A stretch of DNA of 64,000 bases from Bacteroidaceae bacterium. Lineage in GTDB: Bacteria; Bacteroidota; Bacteroidia; Bacteroidales; Bacteroidaceae. The stretch lies in the NCBI GenBank assembly GCA_017622815.1, contig JAGAQH010000024.1:1-64000 (forward strand), in the 5' to 3' direction. This document shows positions 45,022 through 54,675 of the stretch, in pieces. The position numbers were made by a program, and so were the translations under genes. The notes beneath the pieces are model-generated. The model had not been told where the DNA came from and made no database searches. It worked only from the letters and a program-made list of their open reading frames with translations. Within the stretch, counting starts at the first letter, position 1; every line of letters starts with the position of its first letter.

Positions 45022-46587
45022 ATGGCATACAGACTCTTATGGGTTGACGACGAGATAGACCTGCTCAAGGCGCACATGCTCTTTCTGGAAAAGAAAGGCT
45101 ACGATGTGGACACCGCCAGCAACGGTTATGACGCACTGGACATGTGCCAGAAGGAGAACTACGACCTCATCCTTCTGGACGAGAACATGCCAGGCCTGAG
45201 CGGACTGGAAACCCTCTCACGCATAAAGGACCTGCACCCCACTGTACCCGTGGTGATGGTCACGAAGAGCGAGGAGGAGGACATCATGAACCAGGCCATC
45301 GGGGCAAAGATTTCCGACTACCTCATCAAACCCGTCAATCCCACACAGATTCTTCTTTCACTCAAGAAGAACATACACAGCCGCGAAATAGTCAGCGAGG
45401 CCACGCAGACGGCCTACCAGCAGAACTTCGGACGGCTGAGCATGCAGATAAACGACTCCCTCACCATGCAGGACTGGATGGACGTCTACCGCACACTGGT
45501 CCGCTGGGAACTGGAACTGCAGGACGTTGCCGCCGAGATGAAGGAGATGCTGGCCATGCAGAAGCGCGAGGCAAACAACGAGTTCTGCAAGTTCGTGCGC
45601 AAGAACTACATGAAGTGGATGGAGACTTTGGTGCGCCACGAACAGGACGAAAACCGCCCCCTCATGAGCCCCGACATCTTCAAGACTCAGGTATTCCCCG
45701 CCCTGGACAAGGGCGAGAAGGTCTTCTTCATAGTCATAGACAACTTCCGTTGGGACCAGTGGAAGATGCTTCAGCCCGAAATGGCAGAACTCTTCAACGT
45801 GGAGGAAAACATGTATTGCAGCATACTGCCCACGGCCACACAGTATGCCCGAAACGCCATCTTCTCCGGGCTCATGCCCATAGAGATAGAGGCCATGTTC
45901 CCCGACCTCTGGGTCGACGAGGACTCCGAGCAGGGCAAGAACCTCAACGAATCCCCCATGGTGCGGACACAGTTGGAACGCTTCCGCCGACGCAACACAT
46001 TCTCCTACCACAAGATAAACGACTCTGCCGGTGCCGAGAAGTTCGTGCAGCAACTGCCCTCCCTCCTCCACAACGACCTCAACATCGTGGTGCTCAACTT
46101 CATAGACATGCTCAGCCATGCCCGAACGGAAAGCCGCATGGTGCGCGAACTGGCCAACAGCGAGGCGGCATACCGCAGCATCACGCAGAGTTGGTTCCGC
46201 CATTCGGCAGTATCCGAACTCTTCCGCACGCTGGCATCCATGGATTGCCGCATAATCCTGACCACCGACCACGGTTCCGTGCGTGCCAACAACCCCGTGA
46301 AAGTGGTGGGCGACAAGAACACCAACACCAACCTGCGCTACAAACTGGGCAAGAACCTTGCCTACAATGCCAAGGAGGTCTACGAAATCCGCGACCCCCG
46401 CAAGGCAGGCCTGCCAGCCCCCAACATCAGCACGGCCTACATCTTTGCCCAGAACCAGGACTTCCTTGCCTACCCCAACAACTACAACTACTACGTCCAG
46501 TACTACCGCGACACCTTCCAGCACGGAGGCATCAGTCTGGAGGAGATGCTTGTCCCCCTGATTTCCCTGCAAGGCAAGAAAAGGTAA
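45022..46587 (+). CDS. porX: PorX response regulator with PglZ domain
   Basis: PorX controls type IX secretion genes and has been described as a zinc-dependent phosphodiesterase acting on cyclic and linear oligonucleotides. The 521-residue product has a CheY-like receiver domain (LLWVDDE at 5-11, phospho-acceptor Asp53 in LILLDENMPG, Lys103 in YLIKP) and a PglZ domain of the alkaline phosphatase superfamily: FFIVIDNFRWDQWK (235-248), PTATQYARNAIFSG with Thr271 as the likely nucleophile, and LTTDHGSV. There is no DNA-binding domain. All key residues are present, so it should be active. The partner kinase PorY is not in the window. Confidence 0.93.
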   Translation: MAYRLLWVDDEIDLLKAHMLFLEKKGYDVDTASNGYDALDMCQKENYDLILLDENMPGLSGLETLSRIKDLHPTVPVVMVTKSEEEDIMNQAIGAKISDYLIKPVNPTQILLSLKKNIHSREIVSEATQTAYQQNFGRLSMQINDSLTMQDWMDVYRTLVRWELELQDVAAEMKEMLAMQKREANNEFCKFVRKNYMKWMETLVRHEQDENRPLMSPDIFKTQVFPALDKGEKVFFIVIDNFRWDQWKMLQPEMAELFNVEENMYCSILPTATQYARNAIFSGLMPIEIEAMFPDLWVDEDSEQGKNLNESPMVRTQLERFRRRNTFSYHKINDSAGAEKFVQQLPSLLHNDLNIVVLNFIDMLSHARTESRMVRELANSEAAYRSITQSWFRHSAVSELFRTLASMDCRIILTTDHGSVRANNPVKVVGDKNTNTNLRYKLGKNLAYNAKEVYEIRDPRKAGLPAPNISTAYIFAQNQDFLAYPNNYNYYVQYYRDTFQHGGISLEEMLVPLISLQGKKR

Positions 46588-46978
46588 AAAAGCGTGGTGG
46601 GGGGGCACCGTCACACAAAAGAAAGAGGACACGGCATGCCGTGTCCCTACTGTTGGGTGTTCCGTTTTCCGTTTTGACTTCAGCCCCTTCGGGCGTCGAC
46701 CTTTGGTTCACCTTTCACGTTTACTTTGCCTCTGCGTTCTCTGTCGCGCATCGCGGGCGACTAATCCAGCGATAGCGTAGTTTGCTTTGGAACTCTGCGT
46801 CCTCTGCGTCCTCTGCGTGAGGTTTGTTTGAGAGCGGTTAAGGTGATTAATTTTGCCCACAGAGGACACAGATAGCACCGATTGGCACAGATAACTGATG
46901 CACACGGCAATCTGTGAATATCAGTCGCATCAGTGTCATCTGTGGTCAATCCCGCTCGCCGCCCCCCCCGCTCACCGA
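46588..46978. other. Non-coding spacer with several dispersed repeats
   Basis: No real gene is seen. The stretch holds palindrome copy D (46627-46646), three tandem 9-base CTCTGCGTC units (46793-46819) and an imperfect inverted repeat of CACAGATAACTGATG with CATCAGTGTCATCTGTG near 46886-46943. Confidence 0.7.
46627..46646. repeat. REP-like palindrome, copy D
   Basis: GGACACGGCATGCCGTGTCC, identical to copies A and B, followed by CTAC as in copies A and C. Confidence 0.9.
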
Positions 46979-47809
46979 TTACCGCATCCACCCCTCCACG
47001 GCATAGATCTTCTCCATGAGTTTCCTTTCCTTCCCGTTGGAGTCCTTGAACCACACCTCTATCCTTGCGGCATAGTACTCTCCCCAATCTCCTTCGTATA
47101 TTGTGAAGCGTTTTGAATTTACATGGCAAGTGAAATGATCGGAACCTTCGGTCTTTTGTGTCGTCGCCTTTTTTATACTCTTCTCTGAAAGGGGAAGATT
47201 CTCTGTCACTTCATAGCATCGCAGGAATATGGCTCCCTCGGGTAGTTGGGGATAGAAGAAGGAATATTCGTAAATGCCTCCTTGGAAGGCGTTGCGTATT
47301 TGCAGCCAGGTTGTGGAGTCGGATACATTGACTTCCTCCTCCAAGTTTGCGTCATCATCCTTGGGCGTATGATACTTCAAACCTTCCGGAATGGGATGCT
47401 CCTCGGCAAAGCCTGTCGGAGCAGATTGCAGAACCAACCCGAGGAATGCGGTGGCAAGAAACTGGATTACTACCCCAAAAGCGGCAATGCACAGTTGAAC
47501 GGCCTTACGTCTGATCAAAAGGAACAGGGCGGCTATGATGAGCAGAAGGAATGCCCACAGGTAAATTGCCAGAAAGAAATCTGTCTTGACGGGAGAATCG
47601 TCCATGTTCAACCATATCCCCCTGAAGCAGTAAATGGAAACGATGGGAAGAAGAAACCATACGAGCGACAGGTAGTAACCGGCCTTGTAAAGGAGTTTAT
47701 ATACCCCTTTAATAATTTCGGATAATTGTCTCATGATGTATCGGGGGGGCAAGTGGTTGGTGTAGTCAGGAAGTGGTGGTGGAACAGGTGGTGTCTGGGG
47801 CGGGTGCAA
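46979..47809 (-). CDS. Unknown membrane protein with C-terminal soluble domain
   Basis: I do not recognise this family. The 276-residue frame has a proline-rich start (MHPPQTPPVPPPLP), three hydrophobic helices (about 45-61, 78-99, 105-128) and a soluble C-terminal half with beta character (LRCYEVTENLPLSEKSI, YYAARIEVWFKDSNGKERKLMEKIYAVEGW). It starts 8 bases after the tsaE stop. The second ATG at 47734 (MRQLSEIIKGVYKLLYKAG) could equally be the start. It is less G+C-rich than its neighbours. Confidence 0.65.
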   Translation of the reverse strand: MHPPQTPPVPPPLPDYTNHLPPRYIMRQLSEIIKGVYKLLYKAGYYLSLVWFLLPIVSIYCFRGIWLNMDDSPVKTDFFLAIYLWAFLLLIIAALFLLIRRKAVQLCIAAFGVVIQFLATAFLGLVLQSAPTGFAEEHPIPEGLKYHTPKDDDANLEEEVNVSDSTTWLQIRNAFQGGIYEYSFFYPQLPEGAIFLRCYEVTENLPLSEKSIKKATTQKTEGSDHFTCHVNSKRFTIYEGDWGEYYAARIEVWFKDSNGKERKLMEKIYAVEGWMR

Positions 47810-47816
47810 GGTTTTG

Positions 47817-48230
47817 TCAGCCGACGGTAACCTTGCGCATGCCGTTGTCGGTTTCCTCGATGTGCACGCTGACGGTATTGTCAGGGAGCAGGTCCTCTAT
47901 CAGTTCCGGCCATTCCATCAGGCAGAGGTGCCCGCTATAGGCATAGTCGTCAAAACCGAGGTCCATGACCTCAGCAAGGTTCTTGATGCGGTAAAAGTCG
48001 AAATGATAGATGGGCCCTATGTCGGAACCGTATTCGTTGACGATGGCGAAGGTGGGGCTTGTTACGGCATCCTTCACGCCCAGTTGCTGGCAGAGGGCCT
48101 TTATGAAGGTTGTCTTGCCTGCCCCCATGCCGCCATAGAAGGCAAAAACGCGCCTATGACCCATCTGTGCCACAAACTCCTGTGCGGCATCGGCAATCTT
48201 GTCCAGCGAAGGGATGAGGATTTCAGTCAT
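47817..48230 (-). CDS. tsaE: tRNA t6A biosynthesis ATPase TsaE
   Basis: The ATPase that drives the TsaB-TsaD complex in t6A37 formation. The 137-residue product has the P loop FYGGMGAGKTTFIKALCQQLG (about 35-55), the TSPTFAIVNEY motif and HFDFYRIKNLAEVMDLGFDDY, all family hallmarks. It overlaps pssA by 8 bases. Confidence 0.94.
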   Translation of the reverse strand: MTEILIPSLDKIADAAQEFVAQMGHRRVFAFYGGMGAGKTTFIKALCQQLGVKDAVTSPTFAIVNEYGSDIGPIYHFDFYRIKNLAEVMDLGFDDYAYSGHLCLMEWPELIEDLLPDNTVSVHIEETDNGMRKVTVG

Positions 48231-48945
48231 CTGCTCTGCCGGAGTTTATCAGGGGAGATACGATGGAGAGGATAACATACCACAGGATGATGCCGGCAAA
48301 GCAACTTTCCTCCAGCAGGAAGCACGGCAGGCAACCCAGCAGGAAGAGGTACTTCACCTTGTTGTCCTTCCAGGAGAGGTTCTTGAACTTCAGGGCAAAC
48401 AGGGGCAACTCTGCCACCAGCAGGAAGCAGAAGAGCATCATGAAGAGGAAGAGGAACATGGCATTGAACTTGCCGCTTACCAGGAAGGCATGCTGCCCTA
48501 CGATGAGGCTGCCCCAGAACAATGCGTTGGCAGGTGTGGGCAGGCCTATGAACGAGGTGGTTTGTCGGGTGTCGATGTTGAACTTTGCCAGTCTCAGGGC
48601 AGAGAACGCCGCCATGATGAAGGCGGTGTAGGGCATGAAGCCGCGCAGGGGTTCCATGAACTGGGGGTACTGCACCTCCTGGAACAGGCTGAAGAGCATG
48701 GCGCTGGGTGCCACGCCGAAGGTCACCACGTCTGCCAGCGAGTCAAGTTCCTTGCCGATGGGAGAAGACACTCCCAGGGCGCGGGCCACCATGCCGTCGA
48801 AGAAGTCGAAGATGGCTCCCAGGAGGATGAATACTATAGCCCAGAAGTAATTGACGGGAATGGGGTTCTGGAATGCCGCACCCACGGCGATGCAGCCGCA
48901 AATCAGGTTGCAACAGGTGATGATGTTGGGGATGTGTTTCTTCAT
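48223..48945 (-). CDS. pssA: CDP-diacylglycerol-serine O-phosphatidyltransferase
   Basis: An inner-membrane enzyme that makes phosphatidylserine. The 240-residue product has the CDP-alcohol phosphotransferase motif [34 protein letters not shown] (about 48-82, the conserved Asp residues visible) and several membrane helices. The start [17 protein letters not shown] is typical. The ATG overlaps the psd stop (ATGA). With psd it forms the phosphatidylethanolamine branch. Confidence 0.94.
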   Translation of the reverse strand: MKKHIPNIITCCNLICGCIAVGAAFQNPIPVNYFWAIVFILLGAIFDFFDGMVARALGVSSPIGKELDSLADVVTFGVAPSAMLFSLFQEVQYPQFMEPLRGFMPYTAFIMAAFSALRLAKFNIDTRQTTSFIGLPTPANALFWGSLIVGQHAFLVSGKFNAMFLFLFMMLFCFLLVAELPLFALKFKNLSWKDNKVKYLFLLGCLPCFLLEESCFAGIILWYVILSIVSPLINSGRADD

Positions 48946-49640
48946 GACAATCTGGCAATAATGGTTTCGTTGCCCGTGGTGCGCTGGCCGAGTTCCACGT
49001 TCACTTTGGTGCCTACGGGAAGATAGATATCCACACGGCTGCCGAACTTGATGAAGCCCATGTGCTCGTCTATCTCGCATGCCTCGCCCTCCTGCAGATA
49101 GGTGACGATGCGTCTGGCCATGGCTCCGGCAACCTGTCTGACAAGGATGTCCTGACCGGTGGATGCGGTGATTACCACGGTGCTGCGCTCGTTCTCGGTG
49201 CTGGCCTTGGGAAGCCATGCGGCCTTGAAGCGGCCGTCGTGGTGGCGCACCAGTTTCACCTTGCCGTCGCAGGGAACCCAGTTGGCATGTACGTTGAACA
49301 GGCTCATGAAAATGCTCACCATCAACCGGCGGTCATGGAAGTATTCGTTCTCCTCCACCTCCTCGATGACCACGACCTTTCCGTCGGCAGGAGCGATAAT
49401 CAGCCCGTCGGTGTCATCGTCTTCATAGTGCCTGATGGGGCAACGGAAGAAGTTGACAACGATAAGGTAGATTATGCCGGTTATGCCCAAGAATATGTAA
49501 CTTGCCATCGGGCAGTTGGAACCTGCCCAATAATAGACCAAGGCATTCAGTGCGGCAAACGCGATGAATCCCAATATCAGTGTGGCGGTTCCTTCCCGGT
49601 GCAGTCGGATTTTCTTAAGTTTGCGGAGTCTTTTGCCCAT
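48942..49640 (-). CDS. psd: Phosphatidylserine decarboxylase, archaeal-type short form
   Basis: Converts phosphatidylserine to phosphatidylethanolamine. The 232-residue product has two N-terminal membrane helices (about 20-65), [34 protein letters not shown], and the self-cleavage site in [15 protein letters not shown] (about 200-214), where the Ser becomes the pyruvoyl group. The length matches the short, archaeal-like class common in Bacteroidota. Heads the psd-pssA-tsaE operon. Confidence 0.94.
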   Translation of the reverse strand: MGKRLRKLKKIRLHREGTATLILGFIAFAALNALVYYWAGSNCPMASYIFLGITGIIYLIVVNFFRCPIRHYEDDDTDGLIIAPADGKVVVIEEVEENEYFHDRRLMVSIFMSLFNVHANWVPCDGKVKLVRHHDGRFKAAWLPKASTENERSTVVITASTGQDILVRQVAGAMARRIVTYLQEGEACEIDEHMGFIKFGSRVDIYLPVGTKVNVELGQRTTGNETIIARLS

Positions 49641-49660
49641 TATTCAATAATTTTTACGTA

Positions 49661-49668
49661 CAAAGATA
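49661..49668 (-). promoter_or_regulatory. -7 box of the psd operon
   Basis: Minus strand TATCTTTG, 20 bases before the psd ATG; no -33 box at the right distance. Confidence 0.55.
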
Positions 49669-49814
49669 CAAATATATATGAATAAAAGGCGTTCCGCTGT
49701 CACTTTTTTGATAAAAACACATAAAAAACACTGTTGTGTCACGTTGTCTAAAGGAAATTGCCATATCTTTATGCCGTAAATTAAACATTGACTATCGGCT
49801 AAAGCATCGGACAA

Positions 49815-52800
49815 ATGGAGGATTTCGTACATCTTCATGTTCATACACAATACTCTTTGCTGGACGGACAGGCCAGCATACCGCGCCTTGTGGACAAGGC
49901 CATCTCCGACGGAATGCGCGGAATGGCCGTCACGGACCACGGCAACATGTTCGGCATAAAGGACTTTTTCGACTATTGCGCCAAGGTGAACGGAAAGCGC
50001 AAGAAGGAAGGCCTGGAACCGTTCAAACCCATTTTCGGATGCGAGATGTACGTGGCACGCCGTGGCGACAAGTCCCTGCGCGAAATCAAGCAGGACCAGA
50101 GCGGTTGGCATCTGGTGGTTCTGGCGAAGAACGAGAAGGGCTATCATAATCTGGTGAAACTCGTCAGCCGGGCATGGGTGGACGGCTACTATATGCGTCC
50201 GCGCACCGACCATGCCGACCTTGAAAAGTTCCACGAAGGACTCATCATAGCCTCTGCCTGTCTGGGCGGCGAGATTCCCAAAAAGATAATGTCGGGCGAC
50301 ATATCCGCCGCAGAGGAGGCCATACAGTGGTTCAAGGGTATTTGGGGCGACGACTATTACCTGGAGGTCCAGCGCCATCAGGTGAAAGACCCCCGCCAGA
50401 GGGCAAACCGTGAGGTCTTCGAATTGCAGCAGAAGGTAAACAAGGTTATCCTGGACTTGGCAAAGAAACACGACGTTAAGGTAATAGCCACCAACGACGT
50501 GCATTTCGTTGACGAGGACAATGCCGAGGCCCACGACCACCTGCTTTGCCTCTCCACCAACAAGGACCTGAACGACCCCACCCGCATGCTCTACACCAAG
50601 CAGGAGTGGTTCAAGACCCGCGAGGAGATGAACGAGGTGTTTTCCGACCTGCCCGAGGTGCTTGCCAACACGACAGAGATTCTGGACAAGGTGGAGACCT
50701 ACAATCTGGACTCCAACCCCATCATGCCCTTCTTCCCCATACCCGAGGACTTCGGCACGGAGGAGCAGTGGCGCGAGCGCTTCACCACAGAGGACCTTTT
50801 CCGCGAGTTCACCTCCGACGAGAACGGAGAGAACCCCATGTCGCGCGAGGAGGGCGAGAAGAAGATTGCCAAACTGGGAGGACTGGACAAACTGTACCGC
50901 ATAAAGTTCGAAGCCGACTATCTTGGTTTCCTTGCATATCAGGGCGCCAGGAAACTCTACGGAGAGAACCTCTCCAAGGAGGTGGACGACCGCATACGTT
51001 TTGAGTTGCACATAATGAAGACCATGGGTTTCCCCGGCTACTTCCTTATCGTGCAGGACTTCATCAACTCGGCGCGCAACGAACTTGGTGTGTGGGTGGG
51101 CCCCGGCCGTGGTTCGGCTGCCGGCAGCGTGGTGGCATATTGCTTGGGCATCACCCGTCTGGACCCCATGAAGTACGACCTTCTGTTCGAGCGTTTCCTG
51201 AACCCCGACCGTATATCTCTTCCTGATATAGATACCGACTTCGACGACGATGGGCGCGGACGTGTGCTCCAATGGGTAATGGACAAGTACGGCAAGGAGA
51301 ACTGCGCCCACATCATCACATACTCCACCATGGCCACGAAGAACAGCCTGAAAGATGTGGCGCGAATAGAGAAACTGCCTCTGGACAAGGCCAATGCCCT
51401 TTGCAAGGCTATACCAGACAGGCTCAGCCTGGACGGCAAGGACCTGAAGATGAACCTTACCAATGCCATCAAGTGCACCGTGGAGTTGCAACAGGCAGAG
51501 GCAAGCCCCGACCCCGTGCTGGCAAACACCATCAAGTATGCCCGCATGCTGGAGGGCAATATCCGAGGCACAGGCATACACGCCTGCGGCTTCATCATCT
51601 GCCGCGACCCGATATCCGAGCATGTCCCCGTAAGCACGGCCGACGACCCGGACTTCCCGGGGCAGAAGACTGCCGTCACACAGTACGACGGTCATGTCAT
51701 AGAATCCACCGGCCTTATCAAGATGGACTTCCTCGGCCTGAAGACCCTGTCCGAGATGAAGGAGGCCTGCCGCGTGATAAAGGAAGCACACGGCATAGAC
51801 ATCGACCCTGACACGCTCCCCATAGACGATGAACTGACATACAAACTCTACCAGGAAGGCCGCACCATCGGCACCTTCCAGTTCGAGTCGGCAGGCATGC
51901 AGAAGTACCTCAAGGAACTACGTCCCACGGTCTTCGAGGACCTCATTGCCATGAACGCCCTGTACCGTCCCGGCCCCATGGATTATATCCCGTCCTTCAT
52001 TGCCCGAAAGAACGGACAGGAGGAAATCAAGTACGACATCCCCATCATGGAGAAGTACCTGAAGGACACCTACGGCATTACCGTGTATCAGGAGCAGGTC
52101 ATGCTGCTGAGCCGTCTGCTGGCCGACTTCACCCGAGGCGAGAGCGATGCCCTGCGCAAGGCCATGGGTAAGAAGAAGAAGGACATCGTAGACGCCATGA
52201 AGCCCAAGTTCATCGAAGGCGGTGTGCGTAACGGCCACGACCCCAAGGTACTGGAAAAGATATGGGGCGACTGGGAGAAGTTCGCCTCCTATGCCTTCAA
52301 CAAGTCGCATGCCGCCTGCTACTCCTGGGTGGCATACCAGACGGCCTACCTGAAGGCACACTACCCGGCCGAATTCATGGCGGCACTGCTTACCCGACGA
52401 AAGGACGACATCAAGGAAATCACAAAACTTCTGGACGAATGTCGTGCACTGAAGATAGAGGTGCTGGGACCCGACGTGAACGAGTCGCATGCCAACTTCG
52501 GCGTGAACTCCAAGTCGCAGATACGTTTCGGCCTGATGGCCATCAAGGGTTTGGGCGAATCAGCGGCAGAGGCTATCGTGAAGGAAAGGGAGAATAACGG
52601 TCCGTACAAGGACCTCTTCGACTTCGTCCAGCGCGTGCCCATGTCGTCCGTCAAGCGAAGCGGCATGGAATGCCTGGCCCTTAGCGGAGCCTTTGACGCC
52701 TTCAAGGAGCAAATCAGGCGCGAGCAGTTCTTCGGCCTGAACGCCAAGGGAGAGATATTCCTGGACACGCTTACACGCTATGGAAACAGTTACCAGCAGA

Positions 52801-53531
52801 GCATGATGGAAGCCCAGTTCTCGCTCTTCGGAACAGACATGGTGGAGGTTAGCACTCCGCCCATACCTCAGGCCGAACCATGGAGCACCCTGGAACGTCT
52901 GAACAAGGAACGCGACCTCGTGGGCATATATCTTTCGGGCCATCCTTTGGACGAGTATGCGGTGGTATTGCGGGATATATGTACCATGCGTGCCACAGAC
53001 CTGGACGACCCGTCGGAGTTCGTAGATTGTGAATTCTCGCTTGGCGGAATTGTCACCAACGTAAAGACGGGCATCAGCAAGAGAGGTTCCGGCTACGGCA
53101 TAGTGACTATAGAGGACTATAGCGGACAGGGCGAGTTGGCCTTGTTCGGCCAGGACTGGCCCAAGTGGGGAGGCTACATGATGGTGGGCAGCACCCTGTA
53201 TATCACAGGACAGGTACAGCCCGGCCGCTATGATGCCACCCGTGTCCAGTTGAGCATCGGCGACATACAGTACCTTGGCGATATCAAGGACAACCTTATA
53301 CAGAAAATCACCATACACCTGAATGTGGAACTGCTTACCGACGAGTTGGTTATGCATCTGGGCGAGATACTGACCGGAGAGTCCGGCAATGTGGCGGTGG
53401 AGATAGTCTTCCGCAACAGCGACGGTTCAACGCTGGCCATGAAGCCGGCAGAACTGAAGGTGCGTGCTACCCGACGCCTCATGGACTTCCTGCAGACCTG
53501 CGAGGGTGTGGAATATACGATAAACGATTAA
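49815..53531 (+). CDS. dnaE: DNA polymerase III alpha subunit
   Basis: The replicative polymerase. The 1238-residue product has an N-terminal PHP domain (FVHLHVHTQYSLLDG at 4-18; HGNMFGIKDFFDY), the polymerase active site PDIDTDFDDDGRGRV (about 470-484), GPGRGSAAGSVVAY, the thumb/fingers region, a tandem helix-hairpin-helix segment and a C-terminal OB domain (SLGGIVTNVKTGISKRGSGYGIVTIEDYSG, about 1078-1107). Length is normal for the dnaE1 type in Bacteroidota. It starts an apparent seven-gene cluster ending at pyrH. Confidence 0.97.
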   Translation: MEDFVHLHVHTQYSLLDGQASIPRLVDKAISDGMRGMAVTDHGNMFGIKDFFDYCAKVNGKRKKEGLEPFKPIFGCEMYVARRGDKSLREIKQDQSGWHLVVLAKNEKGYHNLVKLVSRAWVDGYYMRPRTDHADLEKFHEGLIIASACLGGEIPKKIMSGDISAAEEAIQWFKGIWGDDYYLEVQRHQVKDPRQRANREVFELQQKVNKVILDLAKKHDVKVIATNDVHFVDEDNAEAHDHLLCLSTNKDLNDPTRMLYTKQEWFKTREEMNEVFSDLPEVLANTTEILDKVETYNLDSNPIMPFFPIPEDFGTEEQWRERFTTEDLFREFTSDENGENPMSREEGEKKIAKLGGLDKLYRIKFEADYLGFLAYQGARKLYGENLSKEVDDRIRFELHIMKTMGFPGYFLIVQDFINSARNELGVWVGPGRGSAAGSVVAYCLGITRLDPMKYDLLFERFLNPDRISLPDIDTDFDDDGRGRVLQWVMDKYGKENCAHIITYSTMATKNSLKDVARIEKLPLDKANALCKAIPDRLSLDGKDLKMNLTNAIKCTVELQQAEASPDPVLANTIKYARMLEGNIRGTGIHACGFIICRDPISEHVPVSTADDPDFPGQKTAVTQYDGHVIESTGLIKMDFLGLKTLSEMKEACRVIKEAHGIDIDPDTLPIDDELTYKLYQEGRTIGTFQFESAGMQKYLKELRPTVFEDLIAMNALYRPGPMDYIPSFIARKNGQEEIKYDIPIMEKYLKDTYGITVYQEQVMLLSRLLADFTRGESDALRKAMGKKKKDIVDAMKPKFIEGGVRNGHDPKVLEKIWGDWEKFASYAFNKSHAACYSWVAYQTAYLKAHYPAEFMAALLTRRKDDIKEITKLLDECRALKIEVLGPDVNESHANFGVNSKSQIRFGLMAIKGLGESAAEAIVKERENNGPYKDLFDFVQRVPMSSVKRSGMECLALSGAFDAFKEQIRREQFFGLNAKGEIFLDTLTRYGNSYQQSMMEAQFSLFGTDMVEVSTPPIPQAEPWSTLERLNKERDLVGIYLSGHPLDEYAVVLRDICTMRATDLDDPSEFVDCEFSLGGIVTNVKTGISKRGSGYGIVTIEDYSGQGELALFGQDWPKWGGYMMVGSTLYITGQVQPGRYDATRVQLSIGDIQYLGDIKDNLIQKITIHLNVELLTDELVMHLGEILTGESGNVAVEIVFRNSDGSTLAMKPAELKVRATRRLMDFLQTCEGVEYTIND

Positions 53532-53568
53532 ATAAACATTAAGTATAAACGCTAAAACATTTGTTATT

Positions 53569-53883
53569 ATGGCACAAGTTATCAACAGCGCAAATTTTGA
53601 AGAACTGGTTGCAACAGGCAAGCCTGTAGTGTTGGACTTTTGGGCAACATGGTGCGGTCCCTGCAAGCGTGTGGCTCCATTGGTAGAGCAACTCGCCGAA
53701 GAGTATGCCGGACAGGCTATCATAGGCAAGTGCGACATAGAGGACGACGAGGACCTGCCCATGCGCTTTGGCGTGCGCAACATCCCCACCATCCTGTTCA
53801 TCAAGAACGGTGAGGTTGTTGACAAGCAGGTGGGTGCATGCGCAAAGGCTGTTCTGGAGGAGAAGCTCAAGGCTATCCTGTAA
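53569..53883 (+). CDS. trxA: Thioredoxin
   Basis: A 104-residue cytoplasmic disulfide reductase with the active site WATWCGPCKRVAPL (about 24-37) and the cis-proline segment RNIPTILFI. No signal peptide. It lies 37 bases after dnaE, a placement known in other Bacteroidales. Confidence 0.95.
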   Translation: MAQVINSANFEELVATGKPVVLDFWATWCGPCKRVAPLVEQLAEEYAGQAIIGKCDIEDDEDLPMRFGVRNIPTILFIKNGEVVDKQVGACAKAVLEEKLKAIL

Positions 53884-53923
53884 TGCTGCCTAAAGTAGGA
53901 TTATCAATAAACGCATACAAACG

Positions 53924-54241
53924 ATGAGCGAATTCAACGAAGAACTCCTCTTTGCCGAGGAGGACCGCCAGACCGTGGCCTTCATCCAGGGCTATCTGCC
54001 ACAGGAGATAAAGGAGAAGTTCACAGAAGACGACCTCTACTATTTCCTGGATGCCTTTGCCGAGTACTGCGAGACATCCGGCCTTATGGACAATGAGGAC
54101 GAAGAGGCTGAGATAGACATCGAGGAGGCCGCCGCCTTCATGGCAAAGCAGGCCAAGAAGGAGAAGATAGGTACCTTCGACGCTGAGGATGTCCGCTGGA
54201 TAGTGGACGGCCAGTTGGAGTTCTGGGAAACACAGGAATGA
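53924..54241 (+). CDS. Unknown acidic 105-residue protein
   Basis: A strongly acidic, probably helical cytoplasmic protein (FNEELLFAEEDRQTVAFIQGYLPQEIKEKFTEDDLYYFLDAFAEYCETSG, then an Asp/Glu run and FMAKQAKKEKIGTFDAEDVRWIVDGQLEFWE). I do not recognise a named family or function. It is between trxA and tadA, and overlaps tadA by 4 bases. Confidence 0.75.
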   Translation: MSEFNEELLFAEEDRQTVAFIQGYLPQEIKEKFTEDDLYYFLDAFAEYCETSGLMDNEDEEAEIDIEEAAAFMAKQAKKEKIGTFDAEDVRWIVDGQLEFWETQE

Positions 54242-54669
54242 CCGACGAGCAGTACATGAAGCAGGCCCTTCAGGAAGCGCAAAGGGCGCTTTCCGAAGGC
54301 GAGGTGCCCATTGGGGCCGTCATAGTGTGCCGTGGGCAGATTATTGCCCGTGGGCACAACCTCACCGAGCGCCTGCACGATGTCACTGCCCATGCCGAAA
54401 TGCAGGCCATCACCGCCGCAACGGAACGCCTTGGGGGCAAGTACCTGACGGACTGCACCCTGTATGTCACCGTGGAACCGTGCATAATGTGTGCCGGTGC
54501 TCTCGGGTGGAGCCAGATACCCCGTGTGGTATATGGAGCCGGCGATGAAAAGCGTGGCTTCCGCCGTTTCGCTCCGAAGGCCTTGCATCCCCGATGCGAG
54601 GTTGTTGCCGGTGTGCTGGAGGAAGAGTGTGCCACGCTCATGAAGTCCTTTTTCCAAAAGAAACGGTAA
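54238..54669 (+). CDS. tadA: tRNA-specific adenosine deaminase
   Basis: Converts A34 to inosine in tRNA-Arg (ACG). The 143-residue product has the zinc motifs HAEMQAI (about 54-60) and PCIMCAGALGWSQIPRVVYGA (about 84-104), with the start MTDEQYMKQALQEAQRALSEGEVPIGAVIV. Another zinc deaminase gene, ribD, is unrelated in length and wording. Confidence 0.93.
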   Translation: MTDEQYMKQALQEAQRALSEGEVPIGAVIVCRGQIIARGHNLTERLHDVTAHAEMQAITAATERLGGKYLTDCTLYVTVEPCIMCAGALGWSQIPRVVYGAGDEKRGFRRFAPKALHPRCEVVAGVLEEECATLMKSFFQKKR

Positions 54670-54675
54670 CATCAC

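Noticed and set aside
45144-46775. A 543-codon plus-strand frame overlapping porX
   Set aside because: It is a shifted frame of porX, rich in Pro, His and Arg without any domain pattern, and the porX frame has all catalytic residues.
49644-51791. A 715-codon open frame on the minus strand opposite dnaE
   Set aside because: It is the antisense of a clear polymerase gene, has no family wording, and similar long antisense frames lie opposite metG, yifB, argH, porX and hflX. They follow from strong codon bias.
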